Source: an uncultured Spartobacteria bacterium (GTDB lineage Bacteria > Verrucomicrobiota > Verrucomicrobiia > Chthoniobacterales > UBA6821). From it: a stretch of DNA of 42,536 nt. Shown here piece after piece: positions 9,370 through 16,580 of the stretch. The translations under genes were made by a program, and so were the position numbers. The DNA lies in contig CAIPWR010000133.1 of NCBI GenBank assembly GCA_903868795.1, forward strand, positions 1 to 42,536. Reading direction: 5' to 3'. The stretch's first letter is position 1. Every line of letters starts with the position of its first letter. A model generated the notes under the pieces. That model was given only the letters and a program-made list of their open reading frames with translations. It was not told the origin of the DNA and made no database searches.

Positions 9370-9413
9370 ACTCCGAGCTGTGGGAACAGCGGAGTAGCCT
9401 TTGCATGGCAAAG
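9370..9413. repeat. Two adjacent hairpins, intergenic repeat
   Basis: The first hairpin (9370-9395) pairs ACTCCG and CTGT with ACAG and CGGAGT around a GGGA tetraloop, with a two-base bulge. The second (9399-9413) pairs CTTTGC with GCAAAG around ATG. The CTTTGC/GCAAAG hairpin core recurs at 39214-39229. The pair lies just before the orphan caspase tail at 9450 and looks like a dispersed REP-like element. Confidence 0.4.
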
Positions 9414-9449
9414 CCCGGAGGGCGAGGCGAGCGGGAGCGAGTGAGGCAA

Positions 9450-9671
9450 TATGCCTTCGAGAGTAGTGAGCAGTCCAACGGCCTCTTCACCTACGCCCTC
9501 ATGGAAGCCCTCGATGGCAAAGCCACCCCCAACAAAGATGGCCAAAGCACCATCAGCAGCATCGGCGACTACGTCAAAAAACGAGTCCAAGATCTCACCA
9601 AGGGAAAACAAAACCCAAACCTCCGAGGTGTGAACCTCGAGGAAGACTTCACGCTCGGAACGGCCAAGTAA
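9450..9671 (+). pseudogene. Orphan caspase tail 2 (remnant of a type 1 caspase gene)
   Basis: The 73 codons from YAFESSEQSNGLFTY to the stop are 66 of 73 identical to the C-terminal end of the intact caspase protein (7882-8103). Sequence before 9450 is not related to caspase coding sequence, so only the tail remains. There is no ribosome site or suitable start. Many differences from tail 1 are synonymous, which means it evolved under constraint before being orphaned. The stop at 9671 is 5 bases before the next caspase gene, so it may once have been the upstream gene of the same operon. Confidence 0.8.
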
Positions 9672-9676
9672 CTATC

Positions 9677-12600
9677 ATGAAGAAAATAATCCCCTGTATT
9701 CTCCTGATCGGATGCCTTCCCTTGTGGAGAGCCAATGCCCAGCAGAGTGTCGGACCTGCAGAAGTTCAACAAGCGGAGAACCAGCTCACGCAAGTCTATC
9801 AACAACTACGGGGAACGCTTGATGAGGCTAATCAAAAGAAACTTAAGGCTTCAGAAGTGCAGTGGATCAAGCAGAAGGAGACCGCCATCGCTTCGAGTCC
9901 AAATCCTGATGCCACACACTACCAACTGGTGATGCAGCGGGTGGCCACCTTGCAGGAGGTGATGAACAGAATGGGTTCCCAGCAACCTCCTCCCCAGCTG
10001 AGACAGGCGACTCCACCATCTCAAATACCTCCATCCCAAACTACCGAAGGTGGAATCACATCTCAACAGCCCGATCGGATTGAGGGTATTAACAGTGAAA
10101 AGGAAAAATGGGCCTATGAATTTCTGGATAACAAAACTTCTGGAAACCCATCCTTTCTAGACAGTCGGTCTGGAGCGGTTGTTTTTCAGAACTCTGAGTG
10201 GATTGTTAAGGCAACCGAGTCTTCAGGCAATGTAGGCAAGATAAAAACCGATCTGTTTTTTTATGATACTCGAACACTAAAACTCATCTCAACTGCAAGA
10301 ATTCCAAACAAAATTATTAAAGTCGGAAGGGTTGGTTCGGGCACATCGTTTTATGTGATCACGATTACGCCCATGAAATACAGATATGATGATGCACCAC
10401 TTAATATCTGTTTAATAGATCCAAAAAACCGACAAATAGATCGCATTAAACTGGTGGAAGATGACTATTGGTTTGCCCTTAATAACCCAATCCTGGTTTC
10501 AGCTGAAGGAAATACAATTGAGATCCGGGTTGATGAGACTGCCGAACACACAGGACAACTAAATGTATCCAGAAGTGGATATCTTTCAGGGAACCCTAAG
10601 AATTCATTTTTCAAAGATATCAAAATTACTTTTAAGCCAGGAGCTAAAGAGTACTATTCAAAAAATCCTGCTAAAGTTGTTTATCCCAATAACAACTCAT
10701 CTTCGAGAGAGGCTATTATTCCCTCGCAAATGGAATTCGATCAGCAAGCAAAAAATGAACAGGCTTCGCTGGACTCCTTGGGTATTAATGCAACAGGTGA
10801 TATTGATGGTTCCGAAAGGTCTCTCAAGAAAGCAAATGCTGCTGTTGTATCCAGCGGATCCTTATCGGGTATCCATGTGATTAGTGCTGACGAAAACGGC
10901 TCCTTACATGATATTAATCTAGCTTGCCTCACGGCCAGAAGTATCAAGTTGGCTGCGTCCAGAATCGAATTACCTGGAATCTTTTGCGATGGAACATGTT
11001 ACGGCGTGCAATCCAACACTGTTATTATTCATTCGGATGTAACAAACTTTATAACAATATTTACCAACAGCTATCTGACATTTGATTCCTCCAATGCCTA
11101 CGCTCTACCAGAACCACCAGACCACATTTGGTGGAAGCGGCATGTTGTCGATAATATCAGCACCTATTCAATTCAGTCTTTGAATCAAAATGGAGATAAA
11201 AAGGCCATTCAGTTACCTGATCTTCAGACATCATCTGTCAGTAAAAACATTGAAGGAGATATCAGTGTTGCCGTTTATCCAGAAGAACGCCTGATTTATG
11301 GTAGCTGGCTTGAATCCGAACATGATCTTTTGCATGTTTTCGCTCGTTTTTCGCTTTCGGATGGGCGGCAGATCGGACCACTGATCAAATCTGAATGCGG
11401 AAAAACTCCCACGGTCACCTGTATTCGTGATGGCATTGCGCCGAAAGGGTGGCATCTCCCCACCTATTCTCCCACGGGATCTACAGGAGGGTTTGAGTAC
11501 TCGATTGCGCTTCAGAATGACGCAGAGAATTCCACTCTAGATTTGGTTCAAGGTATGCCCGATCTGGCATCGCCTCTTGAAGTCCGCTTTAAGAAGGATC
11601 GTATAATTCAACTGATCTACTCCTGTGCCGGGGTTACTAAACTTGCTGAATATACCCCTGAAGGAAAGCTTAATGAGACGCTTGCCGAATGGCCTTCGCC
11701 TCCTCAGGAGGGAAAGCCTCTTCTGCTTAGCGAAAGGAACCTAGTCTTTATCCCCAAGGCAGGAGGCTATGATGCCTATCGGATCTTTGGAGAAGGGAAA
11801 CCGGAGAAGGCTTTCGAGATCTACTTCCGGGGTAGCAGTGACTATGTAATCCTTCTTCCCAACGGTTTCTATGCAGGATCTCCCGGATGTGAGCGTCTCA
11901 TCACTCTGCAGGCTGGGGATGGGAAAGTTGATGCTTCCGCACTTGCCCCATGGCGAAATAGGCCCGCAGAAGTCATCAAAGCACTCGGAGGCGACCCAAA
12001 GAATGCGGACATCCTCGCAAAGGTTACAGAACGCTGGCTCAAGAGAGCGAAATTCGACCTCTCTATGCCTGAACCCAAGGCCTCAGAGATCCCGAAGGTG
12101 GAGGTCAATCAGATGCCGCCCTTATGGGCACAAGGAGCGGGAATAACCTTCCCAATCGAGGTGACCGCTGGTGCATCGCCTCTGACAGAAGTGACCGTCC
12201 GGGTGAACGGGATCCCTCAGCAGGCGATCAGCGGATCCGAGCTGAACGTCCCTGTAGGGGGCAAGGGGACCGTTCAGGGTTCCGTGACTCTGGCCCAAGG
12301 GCAGAACTGGATCGAGGTGACGGCCACCGATGAGAAGGGGAGGGTGAGTAATCAAGCCCACTTCCGAAGCATTCTGCCGGAGGCTCCCGAGAAACCGAAG
12401 CGCTACATCGTGGCGATGGGATGCTCGGAATACGACCGACCGGAACTCAATCTCCAATATGCGGCCAAGGATGCCGGGGATGTCCTTAAAACCTTCCAAG
12501 AAGCAGGAGGGCGTGACTGCAAGACCCTGCTCCTGACCAATAAGGAGGTGGGGCCAGAAGCTCTGGAGAAGATCAAAGCCTTCGTGGGTGAGAGCAAAGA

Positions 12601-13480
12601 GAGCGATGAAGTGATCCTCTTCTGCGCTGGGCACGGCCTGCTCGACGAACATCTCGACTATGTCTATGCGGGTCACCAGATCGATCCGGAGCATCCAGGC
12701 GACACAGGCATTCATCTCGATGCCCTGCTTGATGCCATCAAGGCGGGCAAGTCGCTCAAGCGTCTTGTGCTCATGGACACCTGTCAGTCGGGGAGCGTAG
12801 GCGAAAAGGAGGAGATGAAGCTGGCATCGGCCTCTACAGAACTTCCCCACGGAGTCCGTGCCGTTAAGTCCCGAGCGCTGAAAGTGGTCGGCGTCTCGCC
12901 GATGACGGGAGGAGATCAGCAACGCTTCATCGAGGAGATGTTCCTCCTGCCTGGCCAGCACCGGGGGATCAATATCATCGGAGCATCAGGAGGCGCGGAA
13001 TATGCCATGGAGTCCGATAAGTGGAACAACGGTGTCTTCACTTCCGCCCTCATCGAGGCTCTCCGTGACAAGAAAGCCGACATGGATCATCGAGGTAGGA
13101 TTTCAGTGAGCGATCTAAAGACCTATTTGGGACAGCGGGTGCCTGAGCTCACCGGAGGTGCTCAGAAACCTAGCGTGGTAGCCTTCGAGCAGGATCAGGA
13201 CTTCGATCTCGTGGGCGATATGCCTCCGATTCCCGAATCTGTGAAGAAACAAGGGGTCGCCACTACATCCGAGGCGCCATTACCTGTGACTCCGTTGTCA
13301 GTTGCCAGTGAATCAACCCAAATGACTCCACCCAACCTGGGTGCTCAGTTTGTGAACTCACTGGGACAGAAGTTCGTTCCAATACCCGGAACGCCTGCCT
13401 ATTTCTGTATCTGGGATACACGGGTGAGTGACTATGGGCAATTTGTGAAAGAGACCGGTAGGGCATGGAAGCCGGCTTGA
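9677..13480 (+). CDS. Exported LprI / propeller / caspase protein (type 2), ending at an in-frame TGA within an FGE-like domain
   Basis: This encodes 1267 residues. It has a signal peptide (MKKIIPCILLIGCLPLWRAN), an LprI-like region (about 30-95), a Gln/Pro-rich linker (98-125), an AT-rich beta-rich propeller-like region (130-780), an Ig-like domain (820-905) and a caspase domain (915-1180). Catalytic His986 is in FCAGHGLLDE and Cys1036 in LMDTCQSG. The caspase end of this protein is distinct from the repeated tails. A linker then leads to the start of an FGE/SUMF1-type domain (FVNSLGQKFVPIPG, about 1224 on), which stops at TGA 13478-13480. The same frame continues the domain to 14017. Without the stop the protein would be 1446 residues. 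The stop sits where family members usually have Gly in a G-F-P-Q-type segment, so GGA to TGA is the simplest change. The protease part is unaffected. Confidence 0.8.
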   Translation: MKKIIPCILLIGCLPLWRANAQQSVGPAEVQQAENQLTQVYQQLRGTLDEANQKKLKASEVQWIKQKETAIASSPNPDATHYQLVMQRVATLQEVMNRMGSQQPPPQLRQATPPSQIPPSQTTEGGITSQQPDRIEGINSEKEKWAYEFLDNKTSGNPSFLDSRSGAVVFQNSEWIVKATESSGNVGKIKTDLFFYDTRTLKLISTARIPNKIIKVGRVGSGTSFYVITITPMKYRYDDAPLNICLIDPKNRQIDRIKLVEDDYWFALNNPILVSAEGNTIEIRVDETAEHTGQLNVSRSGYLSGNPKNSFFKDIKITFKPGAKEYYSKNPAKVVYPNNNSSSREAIIPSQMEFDQQAKNEQASLDSLGINATGDIDGSERSLKKANAAVVSSGSLSGIHVISADENGSLHDINLACLTARSIKLAASRIELPGIFCDGTCYGVQSNTVIIHSDVTNFITIFTNSYLTFDSSNAYALPEPPDHIWWKRHVVDNISTYSIQSLNQNGDKKAIQLPDLQTSSVSKNIEGDISVAVYPEERLIYGSWLESEHDLLHVFARFSLSDGRQIGPLIKSECGKTPTVTCIRDGIAPKGWHLPTYSPTGSTGGFEYSIALQNDAENSTLDLVQGMPDLASPLEVRFKKDRIIQLIYSCAGVTKLAEYTPEGKLNETLAEWPSPPQEGKPLLLSERNLVFIPKAGGYDAYRIFGEGKPEKAFEIYFRGSSDYVILLPNGFYAGSPGCERLITLQAGDGKVDASALAPWRNRPAEVIKALGGDPKNADILAKVTERWLKRAKFDLSMPEPKASEIPKVEVNQMPPLWAQGAGITFPIEVTAGASPLTEVTVRVNGIPQQAISGSELNVPVGGKGTVQGSVTLAQGQNWIEVTATDEKGRVSNQAHFRSILPEAPEKPKRYIVAMGCSEYDRPELNLQYAAKDAGDVLKTFQEAGGRDCKTLLLTNKEVGPEALEKIKAFVGESKESDEVILFCAGHGLLDEHLDYVYAGHQIDPEHPGDTGIHLDALLDAIKAGKSLKRLVLMDTCQSGSVGEKEEMKLASASTELPHGVRAVKSRALKVVGVSPMTGGDQQRFIEEMFLLPGQHRGINIIGASGGAEYAMESDKWNNGVFTSALIEALRDKKADMDHRGRISVSDLKTYLGQRVPELTGGAQKPSVVAFEQDQDFDLVGDMPPIPESVKKQGVATTSEAPLPVTPLSVASESTQMTPPNLGAQFVNSLGQKFVPIPGTPAYFCIWDTRVSDYGQFVKETGRAWKPA

Positions 13481-14017
13481 TTCCCCCAGAAGCCAGATCA
13501 CCCCGCCGTGAGGATCAATTACAACGACGCAACGGCTTTCTGCGAATGGCTGACGCAAAAGGAACATGCCTCAGGCAAACTTTCTCAAGATTGTGAGTAC
13601 AGACTTCCGATGGATCTGGAGTGGAGTGCCGCCGCTGGGTTAGGGCCAGAGGCTCCAGGGCTGCCAAGGGATAGGGATGGTGCAATTCCAAACTGCTACG
13701 CCTGGGGAACCAACTGGCCACCACCGCCAGGAGCCGGCAACTTCGATCCGAAGCTTAAGACTGACAAGTTCCCCTACACCTCGCCGGTTGGCAGCTTTGC
13801 CCCAAATAAATACGGCCTCTACGACATCAGCGGTAATGTCTTCCAGTGGATCAAGGAGGACTTTGATGAAACGGGTCTCGGATTCCTCCGAGGCGGCTCT
13901 TGGCCTGATGAAGCTGAAGAAAATCTCAATCTGTCGGGACGCTGCAAGGAGAGCAAAGAAAACGGCTACAAGTGCTACGGCTTCCGCTGCGCGATCGCAC
14001 CAATTGCACAGAAATGA
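13481..14017 (+). pseudogene. C-terminal part of the FGE-like domain, in frame after the TGA
   Basis: The frame continues directly after the TGA with FPQKPDHPAVRINYNDATAF and carries most of a formylglycine-generating-enzyme/SUMF1-type fold: FCEWL, YRLPMDLEW, KYGLYDISGNVFQW, FLRGGSW and YGFRCA. The N-terminal piece of the domain is encoded before the stop, so neither half would fold alone. The catalytic cysteine pattern of true FGEs is not clear, and many such domains are binding or lectin-type folds. Possible states are a nonsense mutation, read-through, a sequencing error or restart at GTG 13508. Many genes here use TGA as stop, so a changed code is unlikely. Confidence 0.75.
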
Positions 14018-14115
14018 TGAAAAAACGGTTCCAGGATCTGACGAAAGGCAAACAAAACCCCAACCTACGCTGCGTCAACCTTGAGGAGGACTTTGTTTTG
14101 GGAACAGCCAAGTGA
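14017..14115 (+). pseudogene. Orphan caspase tail 3
   Basis: An ATG overlapping the FGE-frame stop (ATGATGA) opens a 32-codon frame. Its last 31 residues match the type 1 caspase tail; 28 of 31 equal tail 2 (QDLTKGKQNPNLR, NLEEDF and LGTAK are kept). It is shorter than tail 2, and its nucleotides differ mainly at third positions, so it is an older or independent copy. It is not the end of the type 2 caspase domain, which has its own different end. Whether the 32-residue peptide is translated by coupling is unknown. Confidence 0.7.
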
Positions 14116-14146
14116 CACGGCACTACTTTTCGGTTATCATTTTATC

Positions 14147-14446
14147 ATGGATTTGAACGACGTACCGATGTCTTCGGATTCCCTGTCGAGGGTGGCGCGG
14201 CGGCTTTTCTGGTGGATGTCACCGACGGAGGCGCTACGCGACAGAAGCCGTTTCCTGGCACAGGTCATGGCGCTGGGGACATGGGAGGATGTGGCCACGG
14301 TGCAGGCGGAGTGTCCTGTGGAGGAGTGGCGCGATGCACTCCGTAGTGCGTCCCCAGGGGTCATCGATCCAAGAAGTTGGCATTTCTGGCACGTGAGGTT
14401 CGGGATGACTCCGATCCCTCCGATGCCGGTGCGCCATTTGGGATGA
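14147..14446 (+). CDS. Putative antitoxin of an AbiE-like pair
   Basis: This is a 99-residue protein. Its C-terminal half contains GTWEDVATV, then SPGVIDPRSWHFWHVRFG and PPMPVR. I recognise this pattern from short proteins encoded immediately before AbiEii-type nucleotidyltransferases. I start at ATG 14147; the longer frame from 14081 runs through orphan caspase tail 3. Its stop overlaps the toxin start in ATGA (14443-14446). No helix-turn-helix is certain, so antitoxin action is inferred from gene order and size. AbiE-type antitoxins often repress their own promoter, but no operator repeat is evident. Confidence 0.65.
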   Translation: MDLNDVPMSSDSLSRVARRLFWWMSPTEALRDRSRFLAQVMALGTWEDVATVQAECPVEEWRDALRSASPGVIDPRSWHFWHVRFGMTPIPPMPVRHLG

Positions 14447-15120
14447 ACGGAGAGAGCCTCGCCATCAGCATGGATCTTCATCTTTCGACTCTACCCAAGT
14501 CCCAGCAGACGCTCTGGGGGGAACTGGATCAGGTGCCGACCGATTTTGTACTCTACGGCGGGACGGCGTTGGCTCTGCGCCTCGGTCACAGAATCTCGGT
14601 CGACTTCGACTTCTTCAACGCATCGCCTTTCGAGCCCGATGAGTTGATCGCCCGGATACCCTTCGCCAAGGGATCCGAAATTCTCCAGAGCAGTGCCAAT
14701 GCTCTGACGATCCTGGTGGATCGCGGGGCACCGGTGAAGGTCTCGTTCTTCGGCGGGCTTGGATTCGGCCGCATGGAGGATCCTCAGTCCGCCGCCGATA
14801 ATAATGTGGCGATCGCCTCGGTGATCGATGTCTTCGCCAGTAAGCTCAAGACGATCCTTCAGCGTTCGGAGGCAAAGGACTACATCGATATCGCGGCGAT
14901 CCTCGCTTCGGGAGTGTCCCTTGAGAAGGGACTCGGCGCGGCCCGAGCTCTCTATGGTGAGGGGATGAACACGCTCCTCCCTCTCAAGGCACTCTGCTAC
15001 TTCGGGGATGGGGATCTGGAGACTCTCAGCCTAGAGGTTCGGGAGCAACTCCTTGCCGCGGTCGCCGGGTTGGGAGAGATCCCCGGTATGGTACGCCGTT
15101 CAGGAAAATTGATCGGCTGA
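14443..15120 (+). CDS. AbiEii/AbiGii-family nucleotidyltransferase toxin
   Basis: This is a 225-residue protein. Motifs of the family are YGGTALALRLGHR (about 33-45) followed by SVDFDFF (47-53), the GG-x-A and D-x-D core that binds nucleotide and metal, then VKVSFF and SVIDVFASKLKTILQR with AKDYIDIAAIL further on. Family members act as type IV-like toxins that modify RNA, for instance by adding nucleotides to tRNA, and can block phage. ATG 14443 overlaps the antitoxin stop and is preferred to a longer frame (14377) inside the antitoxin gene. The protein looks full length with both aspartates kept, so it is probably active. The specific target cannot be read from sequence. Confidence 0.85.
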   Translation: MNGESLAISMDLHLSTLPKSQQTLWGELDQVPTDFVLYGGTALALRLGHRISVDFDFFNASPFEPDELIARIPFAKGSEILQSSANALTILVDRGAPVKVSFFGGLGFGRMEDPQSAADNNVAIASVIDVFASKLKTILQRSEAKDYIDIAAILASGVSLEKGLGAARALYGEGMNTLLPLKALCYFGDGDLETLSLEVREQLLAAVAGLGEIPGMVRRSGKLIG

Positions 15121-15170
15121 TGATACCCGTCTTGTGCTCCGAGGGGGGGATGTTCTGGGTGGTTATGCTC

Positions 15171-15199
15171 CGGAAAGGCTACAACGGCGGCCTTTTCCG
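15171..15199. terminator. Hairpin after the toxin gene, possible terminator
   Basis: CGGAAAGGC (15171-15179) can pair with GGCCTTTTCCG (15189-15199) with one bulged base. It lies 50 bases after the toxin stop and 50 bases before the next start. It has no following T run, so rho-independent termination would be weak. Confidence 0.3.
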
Positions 15200-15249
15200 A
15201 AAGTAGAGAATTGACCCTAACTGACTAAAAACCAATATCTAAGGCTCAT

Positions 15250-15705
15250 ATGAAAACCAAAGGCGCAAATATCGACATCCTCAAGCAATTCGCAGCTCTC
15301 GAGAAAAAGGCTTCTAAGCAGGTTCTCTCCGCAAAGGCCGCTATCGAGAAGAAGATCGCCAAGGAGGTAGCCTCCGTTCACAAGAAGTACGCTAAGGAGC
15401 TCAAGCAGATCGACTCCATGCTTTCCCGCTTCGGTCTTTCAGCCAAAGCGCCGAAAGCGCCCAAGGCTGCCAAGGCCGCTCCTGTGGGAAAGCGCACCCG
15501 CCGCTCTCTCCCCAAAATCTCCGATGAGGAAATCAAAGCCCAGCTCTCTAAGATCCTCTCTGGAGGTAAAAAAGTCTCCTCAGCCGTGATTTTCAAAGAA
15601 GTCGGTCTGGCACGTCCCCGCTTCACCGCCTTCCTCAAGGCCAATAATGGCTTCCTCCACATCGAAGGCAACAAGCGCAGCACCACCTACTCGCTGAAGG
15701 GTTAA
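15250..15705 (+). CDS. Basic coiled-coil protein, putative nucleoid/DNA-binding
   Basis: This is a 151-residue protein, very rich in Lys and Ala. Residues 10-58 form a predicted coiled coil. Residues 60-85 are an Ala/Pro/Lys linker ending in GKRTRRSLPK. Residues 90-151 form a small helical domain with a beta end (KVSSAVIFKEVGLARPRFTA to TTYSLKG), winged-helix-like in look. The layout of oligomerising coil, basic linker and small C-terminal domain resembles H-NS-type and other xenogeneic silencers, although no family sequence motif is present. AAGG lies 7 bases before ATG, an unusually good ribosome site for this window. Its place within the accessory region fits a silencer or regulator; this is inference. 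Confidence 0.6.
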   Translation: MKTKGANIDILKQFAALEKKASKQVLSAKAAIEKKIAKEVASVHKKYAKELKQIDSMLSRFGLSAKAPKAPKAAKAAPVGKRTRRSLPKISDEEIKAQLSKILSGGKKVSSAVIFKEVGLARPRFTAFLKANNGFLHIEGNKRSTTYSLKG

Positions 15706-15715
15706 CTCGGATAAC

Positions 15716-16153
15716 TCAGAACAACTCCTGGGCAATCGCAGGGGGGGCCACCGGATCAATCAATTCCCGATAGTCGTTCCTGACACTGCCCACGGCTTTA
15801 CCAACCGGCCAACGGGTCAGGGTTCCATCCGGTGATGGGCAAAGGAGAATCTGAGGCTGCCCTGAAGGCAATGGGGTAGCAGAGAGCCAATTGGTCCACC
15901 TGTCGGGCGATAGGATCACAGGCATACGGTCATGGACGCCTGCCATGTCCCGGCTTGGAGTGGTGGTGATGACCGTGGCCTCAAGGTGATCGCCTACTCG
16001 TCTCCAGATCCCGGCAAAGGCCAGAGGAAGAGCATCCGCGCGCTCGAAGTAGAAAGGCTGACGGTCGCTGGGTAGGGAATCAACTGTCTCCGCCCTAGCA
16101 TTGAAAACCGGTGCCCGACCCGAGGAAGTGAATCCCCAGACAGCAAGGACCAT
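15716..16153 (-). pseudogene. Decayed SRAP (YedK/HMCES-like) protein gene
   Basis: SRAP proteins crosslink to abasic sites through an N-terminal Cys2. This 145-residue frame retains WGF, FNARAETV, PLAFAGIW, VITTTPS and HDRMPVIL, all SRAP landmarks including the catalytic His. It lacks the MCGR start that supplies Cys2. The usual central RRC-PADGFYEW segment is also missing between SLPS and DRQPFYF, a deletion of roughly 25 residues. The frame therefore cannot carry the standard chemistry. Sequence further upstream does not restore the missing N-terminus. It stands in a strip of gene debris at the end of the accessory region. Confidence 0.75.
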
Positions 16154-16311
16154 GTGTCAGCCACAGGTATCATCAGTGACAATGGGGATAGTGGAGCCGG
16201 GAGCTACATTGTGGCTCTCCGTCCAGTTCTGCTCTCCGGCTACAACGCCAAGAGTCTCTGCAACTTCCTTGGCTCACCTTTCCGGACAAAACGACCGCAC
16301 ATGGCTGAAAT

Positions 16312-16458
16312 CTATCCCACGTTGAGTATTTTCAAAAGGAGGGGTGCGTGTCTGGAGGGGTCAAATTCCTGTGCGACTTTTTGTGCGACTTCGAGGGTGT
16401 TTCTGGCAAGCCAGTCATAACCTAGGAAAAAGGCGTTCCAGCTTGTATTTATAGGCCT
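16312..16458 (-). pseudogene. Gene fragment of unknown family
   Basis: A minus-strand frame of 48 codons ends with TAG at 16314-16312. It reads like a real C-terminus: WNAFFLGYDWLARN, LEVAQKVAQEFDPSRHAP, LLKILNVG. It opens from an in-frame stop, not a start, so only a 3' fragment is present. I do not recognise the family. A recombinase or other island gene is possible given the adjacent tRNA half, but there is no catalytic motif to support that. Between 16154 and 16311 I see nothing convincing. Confidence 0.35.
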
Positions 16459-16512
16459 CTACAGACGATTAATGCAACGCAAGGAAACCCCAAAAAACAG
16501 CTCTAAAATCAA

Positions 16513-16550
16513 TTTTAAGTCGCTTGTCTCTGCCATTGGACTACACCGCC
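16513..16550 (-). pseudogene. 5' half of tRNA-Leu(UAA), possible island attachment scar
   Basis: Read on the minus strand from 16550, the sequence folds as the 5' half of a class II tRNA: acceptor strand GGCGGTG, TA, a 3-base-pair D arm (GTC/GAC) with GG in the loop, anticodon strand AGCGA, and loop CTTAAAA with anticodon UAA. Four of the next five bases can still pair as the 3' anticodon strand. No T arm, acceptor 3' strand or CCA is present below that. Core genes begin 31 bases away (cydB), and debris lies on the other side, as expected for integration in the anticodon loop. A decayed tRNA gene is the alternative. Confidence 0.5.
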
Positions 16551-16580
16551 GGATGCAAGGAAGGCGGGCCTTCTCTGAAA

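Noticed and set aside
8100-9671. 523-codon plus-strand frame running through the ATPase gene into caspase tail 2
   Set aside because: The minus strand has clear Walker A/B and DUF4143 sequence; the plus reading has no family sequence until the tail at 9450, where the frames coincide by chance.
12122-12961. 279-codon minus-strand frame
   Set aside because: Antisense of the type 2 caspase domain, whose catalytic motifs are on the plus strand.
13478-13480. UGA read as glycine or tryptophan
   Set aside because: Many certain genes here (hemW, dnaG, dapB, the AbiEii toxin) end in TGA, so reassignment is not supported.
14081-14146. Longer N-terminus for the putative antitoxin
   Set aside because: Those codons are an out-of-frame reading of caspase tail 3; ATG 14147 is the better start.
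16154-16420. 88-codon plus-strand frame in the debris strip
   Set aside because: Parts look protein-like, but there is no ribosome site or known motif and its 3' half opposes a better fragment on the minus strand.
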